A stretch of DNA of 64,000 bases from Steromphala cineraria (Eukaryota > Mollusca > Gastropoda > Trochida > Trochidae). The notes under the pieces were generated by a model that was given only the letters and a program-made list of their open reading frames with translations, made no database searches and was not told where the DNA came from. Positions 37,296 to 49,782 of this stretch are shown one piece after another; within the stretch, counting starts at the first letter, position 1, and each line of letters starts with the position of its first letter. The position numbers and the translations under genes were made by a program. The DNA is taken from contig OU744731.1 in assembly GCA_916613615.1 (NCBI GenBank), positions 58,100,289-58,164,288 of the forward strand. Reading direction: 5' to 3'.

Positions 37296-37659
37296 TTAAA
37301 GGGGCAGTAGCACGTTTTTAGGGGGAATAAAAGGTGATGTCAGGAAAATGAAAATAAATGGTTCCAATCTAAAGACAATGTATCTAAACTAAAAGAAGCA
37401 ATAATGAAACAAAAAAATCATGTCAAGTTAAGTCATGCGATTCCTTTTCTTACATAAAATGAATTAAAGGTGTTCACACAAAAATGGCTGCCAATGGATT
37501 TTATAGGAATCTCAATAATTTGTTCTCCGACTATGGATAATTGGTTTGTGTTATGAAATTTTTGACACTATCAAAGTAATACATTTAGCATTAACGTACA
37601 ATTATCAGTGAAAAATTGAAAGTATAAAATTGTAAAAAAACGTGCTACTGCCCCTTTAA
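37296..37659 (+). mobile_element. TTAA-flanked MITE, copy 4
   Basis: 364 bp, forward, with TTAA on both sides and intact ends. The interior is more diverged than copy 1 (for example ATGGCTGCCAATGG in place of ATGGCCGCCAATGC), so it is probably an older insertion. 37660-39060 has no recognised gene; an 81-codon opening at 38198-38443 has no domain signal. Confidence 0.9.
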
Positions 37660-39064
37660 GGCTAGCTCAATGAAACTGTTTGCAAGTGTGCTTTTTGCGT
37701 TTTATAATAACAGGGAGTTTAAACTCATTGATATTCTTCAGTTCAACATTACCAGTAATTTTAAAACTGTGTCTCACCAAGGAATGAAGATGTTTGAATC
37801 AAACAGCATATTCAATCAACAGGATGGTTGTTTTGCTCTCTCTTCAGATTAACACGAGGAACCTTGCGATGGCATAATATCAGCATTTACTAATTAAAAA
37901 AACTTATATGTGGTTTATCATAGTCTTATGATAGTTATTAAAAGGCAAACAAAATTACCTGCATGTCTTCATACAACATTATTCACACAATCAGTATATC
38001 AAAATATATGGTAAAGGTGATCATTCAACTTCAGTCGGCGGTTAATCCATCTCTCCTGATGGCTCTTGTTGACAAGTTCTTGCTGTTTTCATGAATGTAG
38101 CACACAGGAGTCTAGCCTTGATTTCTAAAACTATGATAACATTTTATTTAGTGTTAGTTTTCTGCGTGCGGTTCAGAGATAGGAACAACTGATCAATATG
38201 TGCTTTCTGCCGACTCGTGTGTCAATAAATTTTAACATATGGGTACCATATTTGCATTACATATGTTCTTTATCACAACCTCAGACAATGAATGCATACA
38301 CACAGCCCTATCCATTCAACATTTTTTTCAGCAGTCAAACAATAAACAGCATGGACGTCCTGACCCGCCAAGCTATGTTGACACTTAGATCCTTCAATGT
38401 TCTGACTGCTTGGGGTCCCAGTTACAGACAGTTTTTACATTGACACGTCCATGACATTGCAGCCCCTGGCAGTTATACAACAAACATGTGTGAAACTACT
38501 GTCATTCAAGTATATCATTGTGCATTCTGCCCCATAACTATGGACTTGAATTAAAAGTGTTACACTAAATTAACAAGCAAGTAACCCTAAATGGTTAAAT
38601 CAAATTTTGATAAAAATGTATCTTTGGAATAAAATGTTGGAAACTAATGTTGATCATATTTTAATAATATTGCGCGTGTCTTCTTCAGATAGTTCAATTT
38701 CGAATGTCTGAATGTTTGATTCAAGTGTACATTGACAGCAACGAGGACGGACGATTTAAAAATCCCATTACAAATAAATTTACATTGCATTGTTCCCAGT
38801 TCATGTTACTGACAGGCTGTGATATAGAGTAGAAAGGTGTCAGGACTCCATGCGCCCAAACCATTTAAAGAACTTAAATCAAACTTCCTGATTTGAATTA
38901 GGTTGTGTACTACAGCCTGTGAAAGTGTCATTTTGATTACTGATTTCTAACTAGAACTAATCTTGCTTATTAATATATATATAAACAAGCTTTTAACCTT
39001 CCAATCTCTGGAAATATATTGTCTGAACCCGTCTTTGCCTAAAATGTGTCCTTACTTATAATTT

Positions 39065-39300
39065 ATCATTGGACTTACCTTTTTGATAATATTATCAACA
39101 TGCAATCCTAGATGTTTATGAGATGAAACGTCATTAATAGGGGTATTATCCATATATAAAACTGGTTTGACAGACGGAGTATGTTTACGGCTGAATTGAA
39201 TTGAAACGGTTTAACTTGGATTAAAATCAACTTGCCATTCATTAGCCCAGGTGTTAATGACAGATCATTCTTAAGGCTCTGTGCGGCAATATTCGGGTCA
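39065..39300 (-). pseudogene. LINE RT fragment F
   Basis: The minus strand reads INDPNIAAQSLKNDLS, a one-base slip, NTWANEWQVDFNPS, a stop, SIQFSRKHTPSVKPVLYMD, then DVSSHKHLGLHVDNII. This is the conserved segment after the RT catalytic box of CR1/Jockey LINEs (W...W.V.FNP.K and HKHLG). About 75 codons survive. It was found by reading through stops and is not part of a gene. Confidence 0.85.
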
Positions 39301-39431
39301 TTAATTATTACTTAAAAGGTCTCCTTCATGTGCAGACACACACAGTTGGGTTATGTATGAAATAAAACAAGAAATAAGTCATACAATGCATGGGACCTCA
39401 ACAGAGACTTTGTCAATAGTTATTGACATAA

Positions 39432-39488
39432 TGATGAGTGAGTTATTGTTAAGCGCCGCTTTGATAGAATTGCAACAATTAGCGGCGT
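39432..39488 (-). mobile_element. Mini-retroposon, second copy
   Basis: Same architecture as 26905-26964: GAGTGAGTTATTGTTAA next to a CGCCGCT...AGCGGCG stem. The loop is diverged. I found no clear target duplication, so the insertion is older or the flanks have eroded. Confidence 0.65.
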
Positions 39489-40207
39489 GCCCATTGAAGA
39501 CAGGGAACATAAGCATTTAATAAACAGAGATATTAATTTCCAAGAAGACAAAATGACATCCAAGGTGTCCAGGGCCTTTCCCTGGTTAAACAGACTGGTC
39601 TAATGTAATGCTTAATAAGATGTTCTGCTGCTGGCTTGTATTCGTCTGAGTTTACCATTATGGATGTGATGCTGAAAACTAGAGAGGTAATGTTAAGGAT
39701 CACTTATTGTCAGGACATTGTCAAGAAGTGTTTTAAACAATCATCCATTTTATCATTTTGTATAATTTCGTCTCGATAAAATGCAAGTACATGTACAATG
39801 TAAATGAGTATATTTTCAATCTCATTTAAATAGTAACTTTCTTCATTGCGTTTCACAGATTAGTGTGTAGCAAATAGATTTTAATAAGATTGGTATCTTA
39901 TAAAGTTCAAAATAAAGTTCAAGTATGTTCTTATTTTACCCGTTGTACAACAATTCTGTTGTAAATCGAATGATTTTATTGAAAAGGGTTAGTGTAAGAT
40001 AAATTTGATGTTGTAAAAAATAAATGTTGTCAGTACTTGAAATTACCCTCTAGTCATACCATATCTAAGTAAGTATCTAAGAGATCTAGAGTAATCAAGA
40101 AAATAGTTCTTTGAATTCCCAAGTATCTAATTCTGCATTGCAGTCTGCACAGGGTGCACAACGGTTATTTTCAACATCACTGAAACCGTCTCCATCATTT
40201 TCTTACT

Positions 40208-41176
40208 GAGTGAGTGAGTCAACTGGGGTTCAACGTGCTGTCAGCAATATCTCAGCCACTCAACACGGGGATCTTGCCATCCAGAAGATGTGAAGACAGA
40301 CCAGGGAGAAAGGATTAAAGAAAAGACGGGAAAAGGGCATAGTGAGAGATAAAAATAGAGCCATTGGCTCTGTTGCTCATCAGGCTTCATCATCAATTAT
40401 GCTGTAGAGCGTGGCCAATGTGATTCCCCCTTTGTAGAGGCCACAGGGTCACCAATCATAGTTTTCTAGGCCTTATACTTCAGGAGGAGAAGATGAAAAT
40501 AGATTTGAAGGACGTTCATGTTGCCTTTATTATGGGCAACAGGGTCACCAAAGCTACAGTTCATAATCCTTATTATCAAGGAGTCTGTACACAAAGTTTC
40601 AGCTTTCTTGGCCTCATGGTTCTGGAGAAGAAGATGAAAATAGGCTTTAAGGGCGTGGTCCCTGTGGCCCTTATTAGGGGTCACAGGGCCACTATAGCTA
40701 CAATTTATAATTCTCACTAGCCAAGGAGTCTGTACACAAAGTTTCAGCTTTCTAGGCCTTATGGTTCTGGAGAAGAAGATGAACATAGGTTTTTAGGGCG
40801 GGGCCCCTGTGGCCCTTATTAGGGGTCACAGGGCCACCAAAGCTACAATATATAATTCTCACTAGCCAAGGAGTCTGTACACAAAGTTTCAGCTTTCTAG
40901 GCCTTATGGTTCTGGAAAAGAAGTCGAAATTTCAAAGAGTTTACGGACGGATGGACGGACGCCGGACACCATACCATGCCATAAGCCCACCGGGCCTTAC
41001 AGGCCAGATGAGCTAAAAAGCAGGTTTTAAAAGGACTCACATTTGGTCTGTTGTCTACCCTTCGACCTGTCCAGCTTGGGTGACCCTATCAGGAGCATGT
41101 ACGATCCAGCTGGCATAGCTCTCGCGGGTCGCTGAAGCGCACAAACCACCACGATAAGGTTATGTGTCCAGTGGTG
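40208..41176 (-). mobile_element. (ACTC)-tailed retroposon with nested insertion
   Basis: Same family as 32622-32945. It is flanked by ATTTTCTTACTGA at 40197-40209 and 41177-41189 (target duplication of 11-13 bp, its end overlapping the tail). Its body is interrupted at 40358-41018 by a HINE-like element. The 3' stem is CGTGTTG paired with CAGCACG, a third stem sequence for this family. Confidence 0.88.
40358..41018 (+). mobile_element. HINE-like element, three 145-bp units
   Basis: Units are marked by GTCTGTACAC at 40583, 40728 and 40873. The left end is GCCATTGGCTCTG, the right end an (ACGG)n run, a GGGCCTTACAGGCC hairpin and AGATGAGCTAA. It is inserted inside the retroposon above; comparison with the uninterrupted 32785 region fixes both boundaries to within a few bases. 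The 106-codon minus frame across it is not a gene. Confidence 0.88.
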
Positions 41177-41923
41177 ATTTTCTTACTGATATGTTATATT
41201 TGTGATATTTGCAATAATTGATTCATGCAAGTGAAACCTACATGTCAAATCTACTTCTAAATCACCTTGTAGTATTTGCCAAAGCCACAGTTATAGGTTC
41301 CGCAGAAAAGATGATAATTATAAGTGTTGTTTTTATTCATAAGGCATTTCATGAATTTGATAACAACGTTTAATGCTGGTGCAATTTAAAGGCTGGTATC
41401 CATGTTAGATATTCGATCAAGGAATGTTAGATCAAGAAACATTCCAACAGTAGATTTTGCTTAAAAAAATGTGAAATGTCGAAATTGTTTTTAATTGAAT
41501 GTATTAGCCATATTTACACATTGCACAGGTCATCGCATTTCAAAGGCCATTTTTCAATGCAGATGGACTTCAATTATTAATTTCGAAAAATGAATTTGTT
41601 TTTGTCATTAACGTAACATAAACTCGCCAAAGACAATAATTTGATGTTCCCTCTTGGCTTCATTGCATTTTGAGAAAAGTGAAAATGAGATAATCATGAA
41701 AGGAAATATTTTGTTATCATATACTAACTTGAAACAATGATTTAGGAACTGTTTCTCTTTATTGCGTCAAAATTTATACGATGCTTTAAGGGGCAATTAC
41801 TATTTTTTTTTCTATGTCATTTTGAAAACATTAGGATCTCATGAAAACAAAGATATTTCAAATTGGTTTCTAACCAAAGAGTGCAGTTCTGACAAAATCA
41901 TGGCGGATATGTTTATGTCCGAA

Positions 41924-41995
41924 TAACTCTCCATTCCTAAAAAATTAATGGAGCCGAGAGCGCGAGGCTCATTATTTGTTTGGAATGGAGAGTTA
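41924..41995. repeat. Hairpin 3 with CGAG loop
   Basis: A perfect 14-bp outer pair (41924-41937 with 41982-41995) and an inner GAGCC...GGCTC pair close a loop GAGAGCGCGA. With the closing pair the loop reads CGAGAGCGCGAG. It sits at the left edge of the dispersed repeat at 41985-42165. Confidence 0.85.
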
Positions 41996-42165
41996 CGAGG
42001 ATATTAAACGACTTAAATTACACTCAACTTTAATGTCCATTCAAAAACATCACTTTAAAATTTGAAATTTCAAGTAAAAAACTTGATTTAAAAAACAACG
42101 CTCCATAACTGAAAAATAATGAATCAAGACAACAATAGGCTAACGTCGCAAGTGTAATTTATATT
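41985..42165 (+). repeat. Dispersed repeat, partner of 26200-26395
   Basis: See the 26-kb partner for shared words. Here the repeat is fused to hairpin 3, whose right arm overlaps its first bases (GAGTTACGAGG). 42170-42990 has no recognised gene. Confidence 0.85.
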
Positions 42166-43004
42166 TCAGTTAAGCTCCGAGATTACTATTCTCTGCGTCG
42201 AACAAAGATTGTGTTTACACAAAAATGGCCGCCATTAGCTTTTGAGGCTTTGCTTTAAAATTTAGGCTTGTCAGTTGTTAGACCCTGGTAAGATTATACG
42301 TGTGGCCAAAACGTATATGAATGGGACCAATTCACGTAACAATACATTGTTTTTCAATTTTCCAAAACCTAAACATTGATTTTGTTAAGGTTTTTTATTA
42401 CGGTAATCAGCATCTCGAATTTAAATAGAATTCAACATTGTGTTACAGTAAGCAACCAACCAGACTGGGACCATGTAGGGAATGTACATTTTGATATGAC
42501 ACAAAGTTATCTTTATACAACAAACAACGTGCACCTGAAATAAAATCACTCTTCCCTTCCAGCCTTATATTACCAAACTCAAGTTATCAATGTACCACAT
42601 AGAACGAAAACTTGACATGTCCTTGTGTTGCTTGCTTGTAAACATTAAAAAATTGTGATGTTTATATTTACAATGAAAGGCATATGTTCAATTATGAAAT
42701 ATAAGTGTTTCCAATTAATTGGATGTTTACCTTGAAGTACTGAATTTATATTTGACCTGAATATCATATTTAGATAAAAGTTACAACCAATGAAAACAAT
42801 AATGTTTTGTGCCTGTGGCTTTAGTTTCAGTTTTCCATGAAAAAGAGAAATGTTAACATTTTCAGTTTGGAAACCGATATTTTGCCTCCTCTTTGTTAAA
42901 AGGTCTCTTTCTATAATACACTAAGCAACAATAGTTTAGACTCATCATCAAATGATGTTATTATATTTTAGTATTGGTGGGGATGATATAATTGATTTAT
43001 GCTT

Positions 43005-44905
43005 CATCAGAACAGAACAGAACAGAACAGAATTTTATTTCTCATAATTCACAACAGTGACATAGAGAAAAGTTAAATATATTACATACACACATATATA
43101 TATATATACATATTGGAATAATAGTATGCTGCATTCATAAACATGTGATATGCATAATTTAAAACTTACAGAGACCTTCTTTTATGAATTTTGCCAAGTT
43201 AAGTAAGAGTGGTTTATAGGTAGTTTTCATGAGGGCTATATACTTATCAATTGAAGGATACTTACAGTAATACGATGGGAGGTATTTACTTCTTAATTCT
43301 GATAGAAAGGGGCAGGCCAAAAGAAAATGAAATTCGTCACCGGTGGAGATATTACAGAGTTTACAAATTCTTTGGTCCTTATCGATTTTACTCCACCGAC
43401 CAGTTTCAATAGGTAATCTATGGTTTGAAGTTTTGAAGCGGGTAAGCCAAATTCTTAAATACCTAGGAAGTTCTAAAATATATGAGTCCATATGGGGTTT
43501 AACTTTGTAAATTTTGTAGAGTTTAGCTTTTGAAGAATCAATCTGAGAAGCAGTCCACATTTGGAAAAATCGATCAATAAGGACTCGTTTATAGATGATT
43601 TTAAAATGTGTGAACTGTTAAAACTTTGATTTATCCATACATAATTAAAACCTGTCTCCCGAAATATTCCTTCAATTGAATTAATTAAATTGAAATTAAA
43701 TTTAGGTTTGGCATTTTGTAAAGTATACATCAGAAGGTTCATTTTATATGATAATTTGTTAGGGTTTTGCAACATTTTACACCAGAAAGAAATAATTCTA
43801 GTTTTGATACAAATACTGAGAGGATAACGGCCAAGTTCACCATATACCATATAATCTGGCGTAGACATTTATACTTTAAGAATATATTTACAAAATTTAA
43901 GATGAAGCCGTTCAAGACAAATGATATTTTCAAATCCCCACACTTCAGATGAATATAAAAGGATTGGTTGTACAAGTTGATCAAATAATTTTAATTGACA
44001 ATCAAGGGGGATGTCTAAAATATTAACTTTACGCAATAATGCGAACATTGATCTTGAGGCTTGCCCATAAAGGCGTTTAATACATTTACAGAAACGGTAA
44101 TTGTTGCTAAATAAAATACCAAGATAAACATATTCTTTAACAACATCAATAGTATCACCATGAAAGACAAATGTTGAGTGTTTTCTACATGTACTTTTAG
44201 AGAATATTATGATCTTCGTTTTTGAAATGTTAACGTTTAATTTCCAAAGCGTGCAGTAATCTGAAAATACATCTAAGGCATGTTGTAGATCTTCACTTGA
44301 CTCAGCTAAAATAACTGTATCGTCAGCATATAAAAGTAATAATAATTTCATATAAACTTGAATTTCTTCTTCAAGTAGATTTTCCACCGTATTTAAACCA
44401 TTAAACGTATTTTCTGTTAAAAAGGACTCGAGGTCATTTAAATATAATGCAAATAAGAAGGGGGATAAGTTTTCGCCCTGCCTTACTCCAATTTCGCATG
44501 AGAAAAATGAGGATATTGCACCATTATGAGAAACACATGACTTAATATTTTGATACATATTAAAGATAACTTGGTAAAGCATTTTCCACTTATGTTATTT
44601 TTAATCATTTTGAGCCAAAGACCACTCCGCCAGACAGTGTCAAATGCCTTACTAAAATCGATAAAGACACAATAGAGTTTTCTTTTCAAGTTTTGGAAAA
44701 TGTCTATTAAGGCTTTAAGAGCAAAAATATTATCTGATGTGGAATAAGATTTCCGAAAGCCGGCTTGTGATTCACTTATCAAATTACAATGATCAGAATA
44801 AGTTTGAAGACGCTTAGATATTACGGCAGTAAAAAGTTTCCCTAAGTAGCTAACAATAGAGATTCCCCTGTAGTTATTGGGGTCACCTTTGTCACCCATC
44901 AAACC
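43005..44905 (-). pseudogene. LINE reverse transcriptase relic C
   Basis: Four overlapping minus frames (44902-44483, 44582-43869, 43868-43473, 43560-43159) give one ORF2 broken by three frameshifts. In order: GDPNNYRGISIVSYLGKLF, SQAGFRKSYSTSDNIF, FIDFSKAFDTVW, GVRQGENLSPFLFALYLND, the catalytic YADDTVIL, KEYVYLGILF, LYSSEVWGFE, GELGRYPL, and a C-terminal CKLCNISTGDEFHFLLACPF. Same clade as relic A. The 3' UTR ends AATAAAATTCTG followed by a TTCTG tandem tail (43009-43031 on the plus strand). A further stretch to about 45180 reads like eroded linker (HDGRVNQDPLMTNA) with two stops. It is 5'-truncated and not functional as written. Confidence 0.92.
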
Positions 44906-46744
44906 TCAACTTATTACCAAAATGTCATGCATTTGTCATTAAGGGATCTTGATTAACACGACCATCATGAAAGTTAACTAACAAATGCTCAGGAGAAGTT
45001 CATGGACTTTGTTGAAAAAGGCATTTTTTTACGTCATTAGGACCCCATTGTAACGAGGACAGTTTTTCATTATTGGGGTCGAATAAAATTGTCAAGCTTT
45101 CTTTAAATCATTGTTACGGCGGTTATTCCGAGACATGAAGAATAGAGTCACTAGTTCTTAAGATCTTAGCTGTAGAAAATAGGACATTACAATTTTCACT
45201 GAGTCTAAACGTTTGTCTTTTAGTATATAATATTCAAAAGAAGATAAAGTTGTCATAGCGGAACACCCAATGCATTATACACAGATCAATTTTGCACACA
45301 GACTTGATAGGAGTGAACGAGTGTTGAACAACCATGTAGCTTAAAATTATTTGTTCCTCTAAAAAATCGTTGGCTAACGTCTGACCACAAACAATTGTTT
45401 TTGAAAATAACATCATCATCATGGTGGATTTTGTGCTTAAATGGTTCAAAGGAAAATCAAACGGCAGATTTATAGACTTAACCGCCTCATTAACGTCATA
45501 TACTTTGTACAAAATTTGTGTCATCAGGATATGTCATTATGTTCCTCTTTCAACTTCTGATAATAGCATGAGCAACAGCAGATGTTTTGAGATGACTGAT
45601 CATGGGTATGCAATTGTCGCGTTTTATAATCCTAACAAACAGGCCAACGTCAAACAATTTACTATTGTAACAACAATATAAATAGTCTGTGACCATCTAC
45701 ACGTCAAGTCAGCTAAATTCTTCGACAATTTGTTTAATAATTAGGATTATGACGAAAAGCGTATATTTTAGATAGTTTTTTTCTCAACACATATATCATT
45801 ATAGATCCTTTTTTCTTCAATTGAGTGAACTCGTCAGTTTTGTTTTAAACCATCTTCGTTTGCTGATCCTGCTGTTAAAAAACTTTTGGGAAAATTGCTT
45901 CTGAAAAATCTTTGGGAAATTTCCTCACGATGCTCCAACATGTTCTCCAGGAAAACGAATGTCTATAGTTTGAATATATTGTTCTGCATCAGTTAAAAGG
46001 TAAACTAAATCATACGTACAGAACAACATAAACTGAAACTAAATGGTCAAAATTCCTGAACATGGTTATAAACTCGTTTGCTTCAAAAGTATATAGAAAT
46101 CTTCAATTTATGACACCCAAATGTAACGACGCAATTAATTTCAGGCAGTGCATAGGAAATCTCTTAATTCAAACTTGTAAAGGTTATAAATATCAAAATA
46201 CATATTTCATTGCAAACCTGTAAAGATAAAATGGAGCTCATATCATGGTTGTTGATGACAAAATAATCCAGTGTCATTTACAGTCATATCATCTTCCTTG
46301 ATGTCCAGCATACTTAAAGTCCATTCTTTTGTTCATTTGTTTGTGCAGTTTCACTATTTATTATAGTTTATATTCGACATTATGAGGTTGTGTTGATGAA
46401 ATAGTTTTTTTAAAAACGTTTTTACTTTAACGATAGTTGACAGATGATCTTCAAAATAAGAAATGAATGACTCATGAAATAGTGCCTACAGTTTACAGAA
46501 ATATAATCTTAAGCATAATTTTTCCTACGGCATATTGAATATAATGGAAATGTTTTTATTCACTTTAGTTGGATACAATCAATGGTGGGTACAGTTGAGA
46601 TGGAAAACAAGATTTTATGACATAATAAGCATGAACAGATGACAATGTATATTTTACAAACAACAGTGTAAATGGAGAATATATATGTGAAGATTTATCC
46701 CTCATAGGTGATCGGGATACGAACAAAAGATGATTAAATCAAAG

Positions 46745-48240
46745 GTTTAAAGGACATCTTTGAGAAGCATCCATTTACTATCGAAAGAATTCATGTTAAA
46801 ATTTGTTCGTGCAATATATTTCTCAATTTCAAAAACATCTTTTAAAATCTTTGTAAATATTGTAAAGTTTGGTTTCAAACGTTTGATGTTCATAACAAAT
46901 ATATGACGTTTAGCTAACAATATTATGTGATTTAGCAAGTTGCTATTGGTTGTACAGAATAATATATCCAGTGTTGAAATATCGAATGTTTGATAAAGAA
47001 GTTGGCGATTTCGTTCCAAAACATTCGAATGATTGGGCATTCTACATATAAATGGTAAATATTCTCACTTGCTCCACATGATTCTGATTGATTCACATAT
47101 ATCATTATCAATAGTTTCATTTTGAACAACTCCCGTTTCGTATAGATGGCTCTGTAGATAAATTTGTATTGGAATTCCAAAAGCTTAGTATCTTTGGTTG
47201 ATTGTCTATATTTCAAAAATGTTGAATTCCAATTGATTAAATCATTTAATTCATTATGCCATGTGTTGCATACGTTTGGTAATGTACCTGTTGCATCAGA
47301 TATAATATTGTCGTAAAATAATCTTGATCCCTTTGCAGAAGCAATAAGATCCTTCCAAGGAAAGTCTAGTGGTATATCCCTTACGCTTGACAAGTTAAAT
47401 GAGTGAATAACTCTATTAAGATCAAGCACTGTGCCTTTAACATCATATTTTGTTTTGATTTCTTCAAATGTTAAGAATTCATGATCTTTGCAAATGTCTT
47501 TTACATGAACTATACCTTGTTTGAGCCAGTTATTGATGATCAGATTTGGATTGCAACTTTGGTGATTTAACCAAAGAGGTTGCATACTTATTTCATTAAT
47601 ATTATCATTGACTACATTACATTTAATATATCTATGCCAGGCATCGAGTGCATCTTTCCAAAATGGATTTTGCAGTTTGTATTTTCTGTTGATGTTCGCG
47701 CCTACCTGAAGAATATATCTAATGGGAAATCCGGCTAGGTTATAGTCGTTTTATATCGAAACGTATTTCTTCAAGCAAGAGATTTTCAATGCATCAATAA
47801 ATGATTTGACATCAACCATCCTAAGACCACCGTCTTCATATTTTCGCATAAAATTTATTCGTTTTATGTTGTCTCTCTTTCCGTCCCATATAAAGTTGAA
47901 AAATAGTCTGTTCAAGTTTGTTATAAAATCTTTAGTGGGATTTGGAAGAGAAGCAAGAATATGAACAATAGTAGATAAAGCCAACAGTTATTTTTCCTAT
48001 CAAGGTTAAATGTCGTTTTTTTCCAGTTCAAAAAATTATTTTTATGTTTTCAAGTCTCTTTTTTTGTATTGATCACCCAAAGGGCTTCTAAATTAGCATT
48101 CAATTCTATTCCAAGAACTTCAAAGTTTTCCTTATGCCAGTCTAGTTTATAATCATGGGATAAAATTATATCACTGCCAGCCATTGCTCCAAGGCAAACT
48201 GCTTTGGTTTTGTCGGCATATTGAACTGCCAAAGCGCAAT
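46745..48240 (-). pseudogene. L1/Tx1-like LINE C-terminal relic D
   Basis: Minus frames: 48232-48050 (YADKTKAVCLGAMAG), 47984-47751 (ILASLPNPTKDFI, FIWDGKRDNIKR, YEDGGLRMVDVKSFIDALK), 47585-46932 (LLEFQYKFIYRAIYTKREL, CGASENIYHLYVECPIIRMFW) and 47040-46747 (HIILLAKRHIFVMN, then KWMLLKDVL). These are the post-palm region and C-terminal zinc-like motif of L1/Tx1-clade ORF2. The palm with the catalytic aspartates is missing apart from its edge, so the copy is strongly 5'-truncated with at least three frame changes. It differs in clade from relics A, B and C, so at least three LINE lineages were active here. Confidence 0.88.
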
Positions 48241-48744
48241 GAATTCCTTAAAGTGGCAGTAGGACCTTAATTAATAAAGTTAATAGCCGGTAGGTCTTTG
48301 AGTAATAAACACCCGCTAATTATTGTGCTAAGTAATCTTACATTTATTCAAAACACCATCGTTCGAGTTCTGATCTATATGGAGATATTTACGAGGACAT
48401 TTCGATCAATGTTGGATAAAATTGATATCAAAAGAAATCAATTTTGCTACCAGTTTCAACTTCGCAAGTAACTAACGAACCTAATTACTAAAAATCTTCT
48501 GGAATCGCTTGTAGTCGTAATAAACAATACACTGCAAGAAGAAACCCCACAAATACAGCTACTTGTATCATTGATCACTGAAATGTCAACGATACGGAAT
48601 GCCTACAGGCTGAGGAGAACCAGGAAGGTACATTTTAGATAAAAACCTTATTCTAGTTACAATATCACACAACATTTGGACACTACAGCTAATTTCAAAT
48701 AGTTTTAAGCAATTACTTTCAATTGGAAAAGCAGGAAAAGTATC

Positions 48745-48836
48745 AAAAAGCATATACGATCCAGCTGACATAGCTCTCGGGGTATCTGAAGCACACAAAC
48801 CACCACAACACGATAGGGGAATGAATCAAGTGGTGG
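48745..48836 (-). mobile_element. (ACTC)-tailed retroposon, 5' fragment
   Basis: GATCCAGCTGACATAGCTCT, GAAGCACACAAACCACCAC and an AAGTGGTGG end match the head of the family at 32860-32945. The rest of the element is absent. Confidence 0.7.
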
Positions 48837-49196
48837 CATTTATTTTGAAGGGCAACTTATAGTTAAATACTGTTTTCAGGTTTGTTGATTTTTCCCACCA
48901 TGTTTGAAAGAGGTATCAAATATTAGGGTTTTTCGGGACGAAAGATTCCTGATAAAAAAATGAACTGAACACTTTTATGACTGAGTGTCATGAGCAGTGA
49001 CGTCTAATATGGATGTAGCAAGATTTATAAAAACTAAGACCTGTAGAATTGTTATCTAATGTTCATTCCACAAAGAACATTTATCTCTGTGACGTTATTG
49101 TACCGAGAAAACAGCATGTCAAAACTTCATTTATCTTCTAAACAGAAAAAATCATATGACATTCTTCAGAAATAGAGTCGATTTATGACAACTTCT

Positions 49197-49560
49197 TTAA
49201 AGGGACAGTAGCACGTTTTTTTGATAATTTTATATCTGAATATTTCACTTATAATTGTAAGTGAATGCTATATGTATTACTTTGACAGTGTCAAAAATCC
49301 CATTACACAAGCCAATCATCCATAGTCAGAGGACAAAGTATGAAGACTAACATAAAATCCATTGGCGGCCATTTTGTGTGAACACCTTTTATTCATTTTG
49401 TGTAAGAAAAAGGAATCGCATAGCTAAATTTTATGTTATATATTTGAATTATTAATGCTTCATTAAGTTTAAATACAATGTCTTTCAATTGGAACCATTA
49501 ATTTTCATTTTCCTGACATCACCCTATATTCCCCCTAAAAACGTGCTACTGTCCCTTTAA
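49197..49560 (-). mobile_element. TTAA-flanked MITE, copy 5 (variant ends)
   Basis: 364 bp, reverse. Both ends carry the same substitution, AGGGACAGTAGCACG instead of AGGGGCAGTAGCACG, so the inverted repeats remain perfectly complementary. TTAA flanks are intact. Slightly weaker similarity inside. Confidence 0.9.
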
Positions 49561-49782
49561 GGGCTGTTTCTTAACATTTGAATCTTTAAAATAAAAACCA
49601 ACATATAAATTAAATTAAATATAAAATAATTTAGATTTGAGAAAAATTGTTTAAGAAATCTCAAGCATTCGAATTTTATCTATTGTCGGTTCTGTACATC
49701 AAAATAAAATTGTAAGTATTGAAACGATACTCAGGCATAGATACTCAATTGATATTTATCACACATATTGAACCAAAACTGA

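Noticed and set aside
40466..40786. 106-codon minus-strand protein with internal repeats
   Set aside because: Its repeats mirror the 145-bp DNA units, so it is not a gene.
41784..41815. TTTAAGGGGCAATTACTA as a MITE end
   Set aside because: Similarity stops after the first bases and there is no complementary partner downstream.
43088..43110. TATA-rich run as a promoter
   Set aside because: It is a short AT dinucleotide microsatellite inside the 3' UTR of LINE relic C.
48245..48330. TTAAAGTGGCAGTAGGACC as a seventh MITE end
   Set aside because: Resembles the MITE end, but no matching right end was found within about 400 bp, and further mismatches make it a relic at best.
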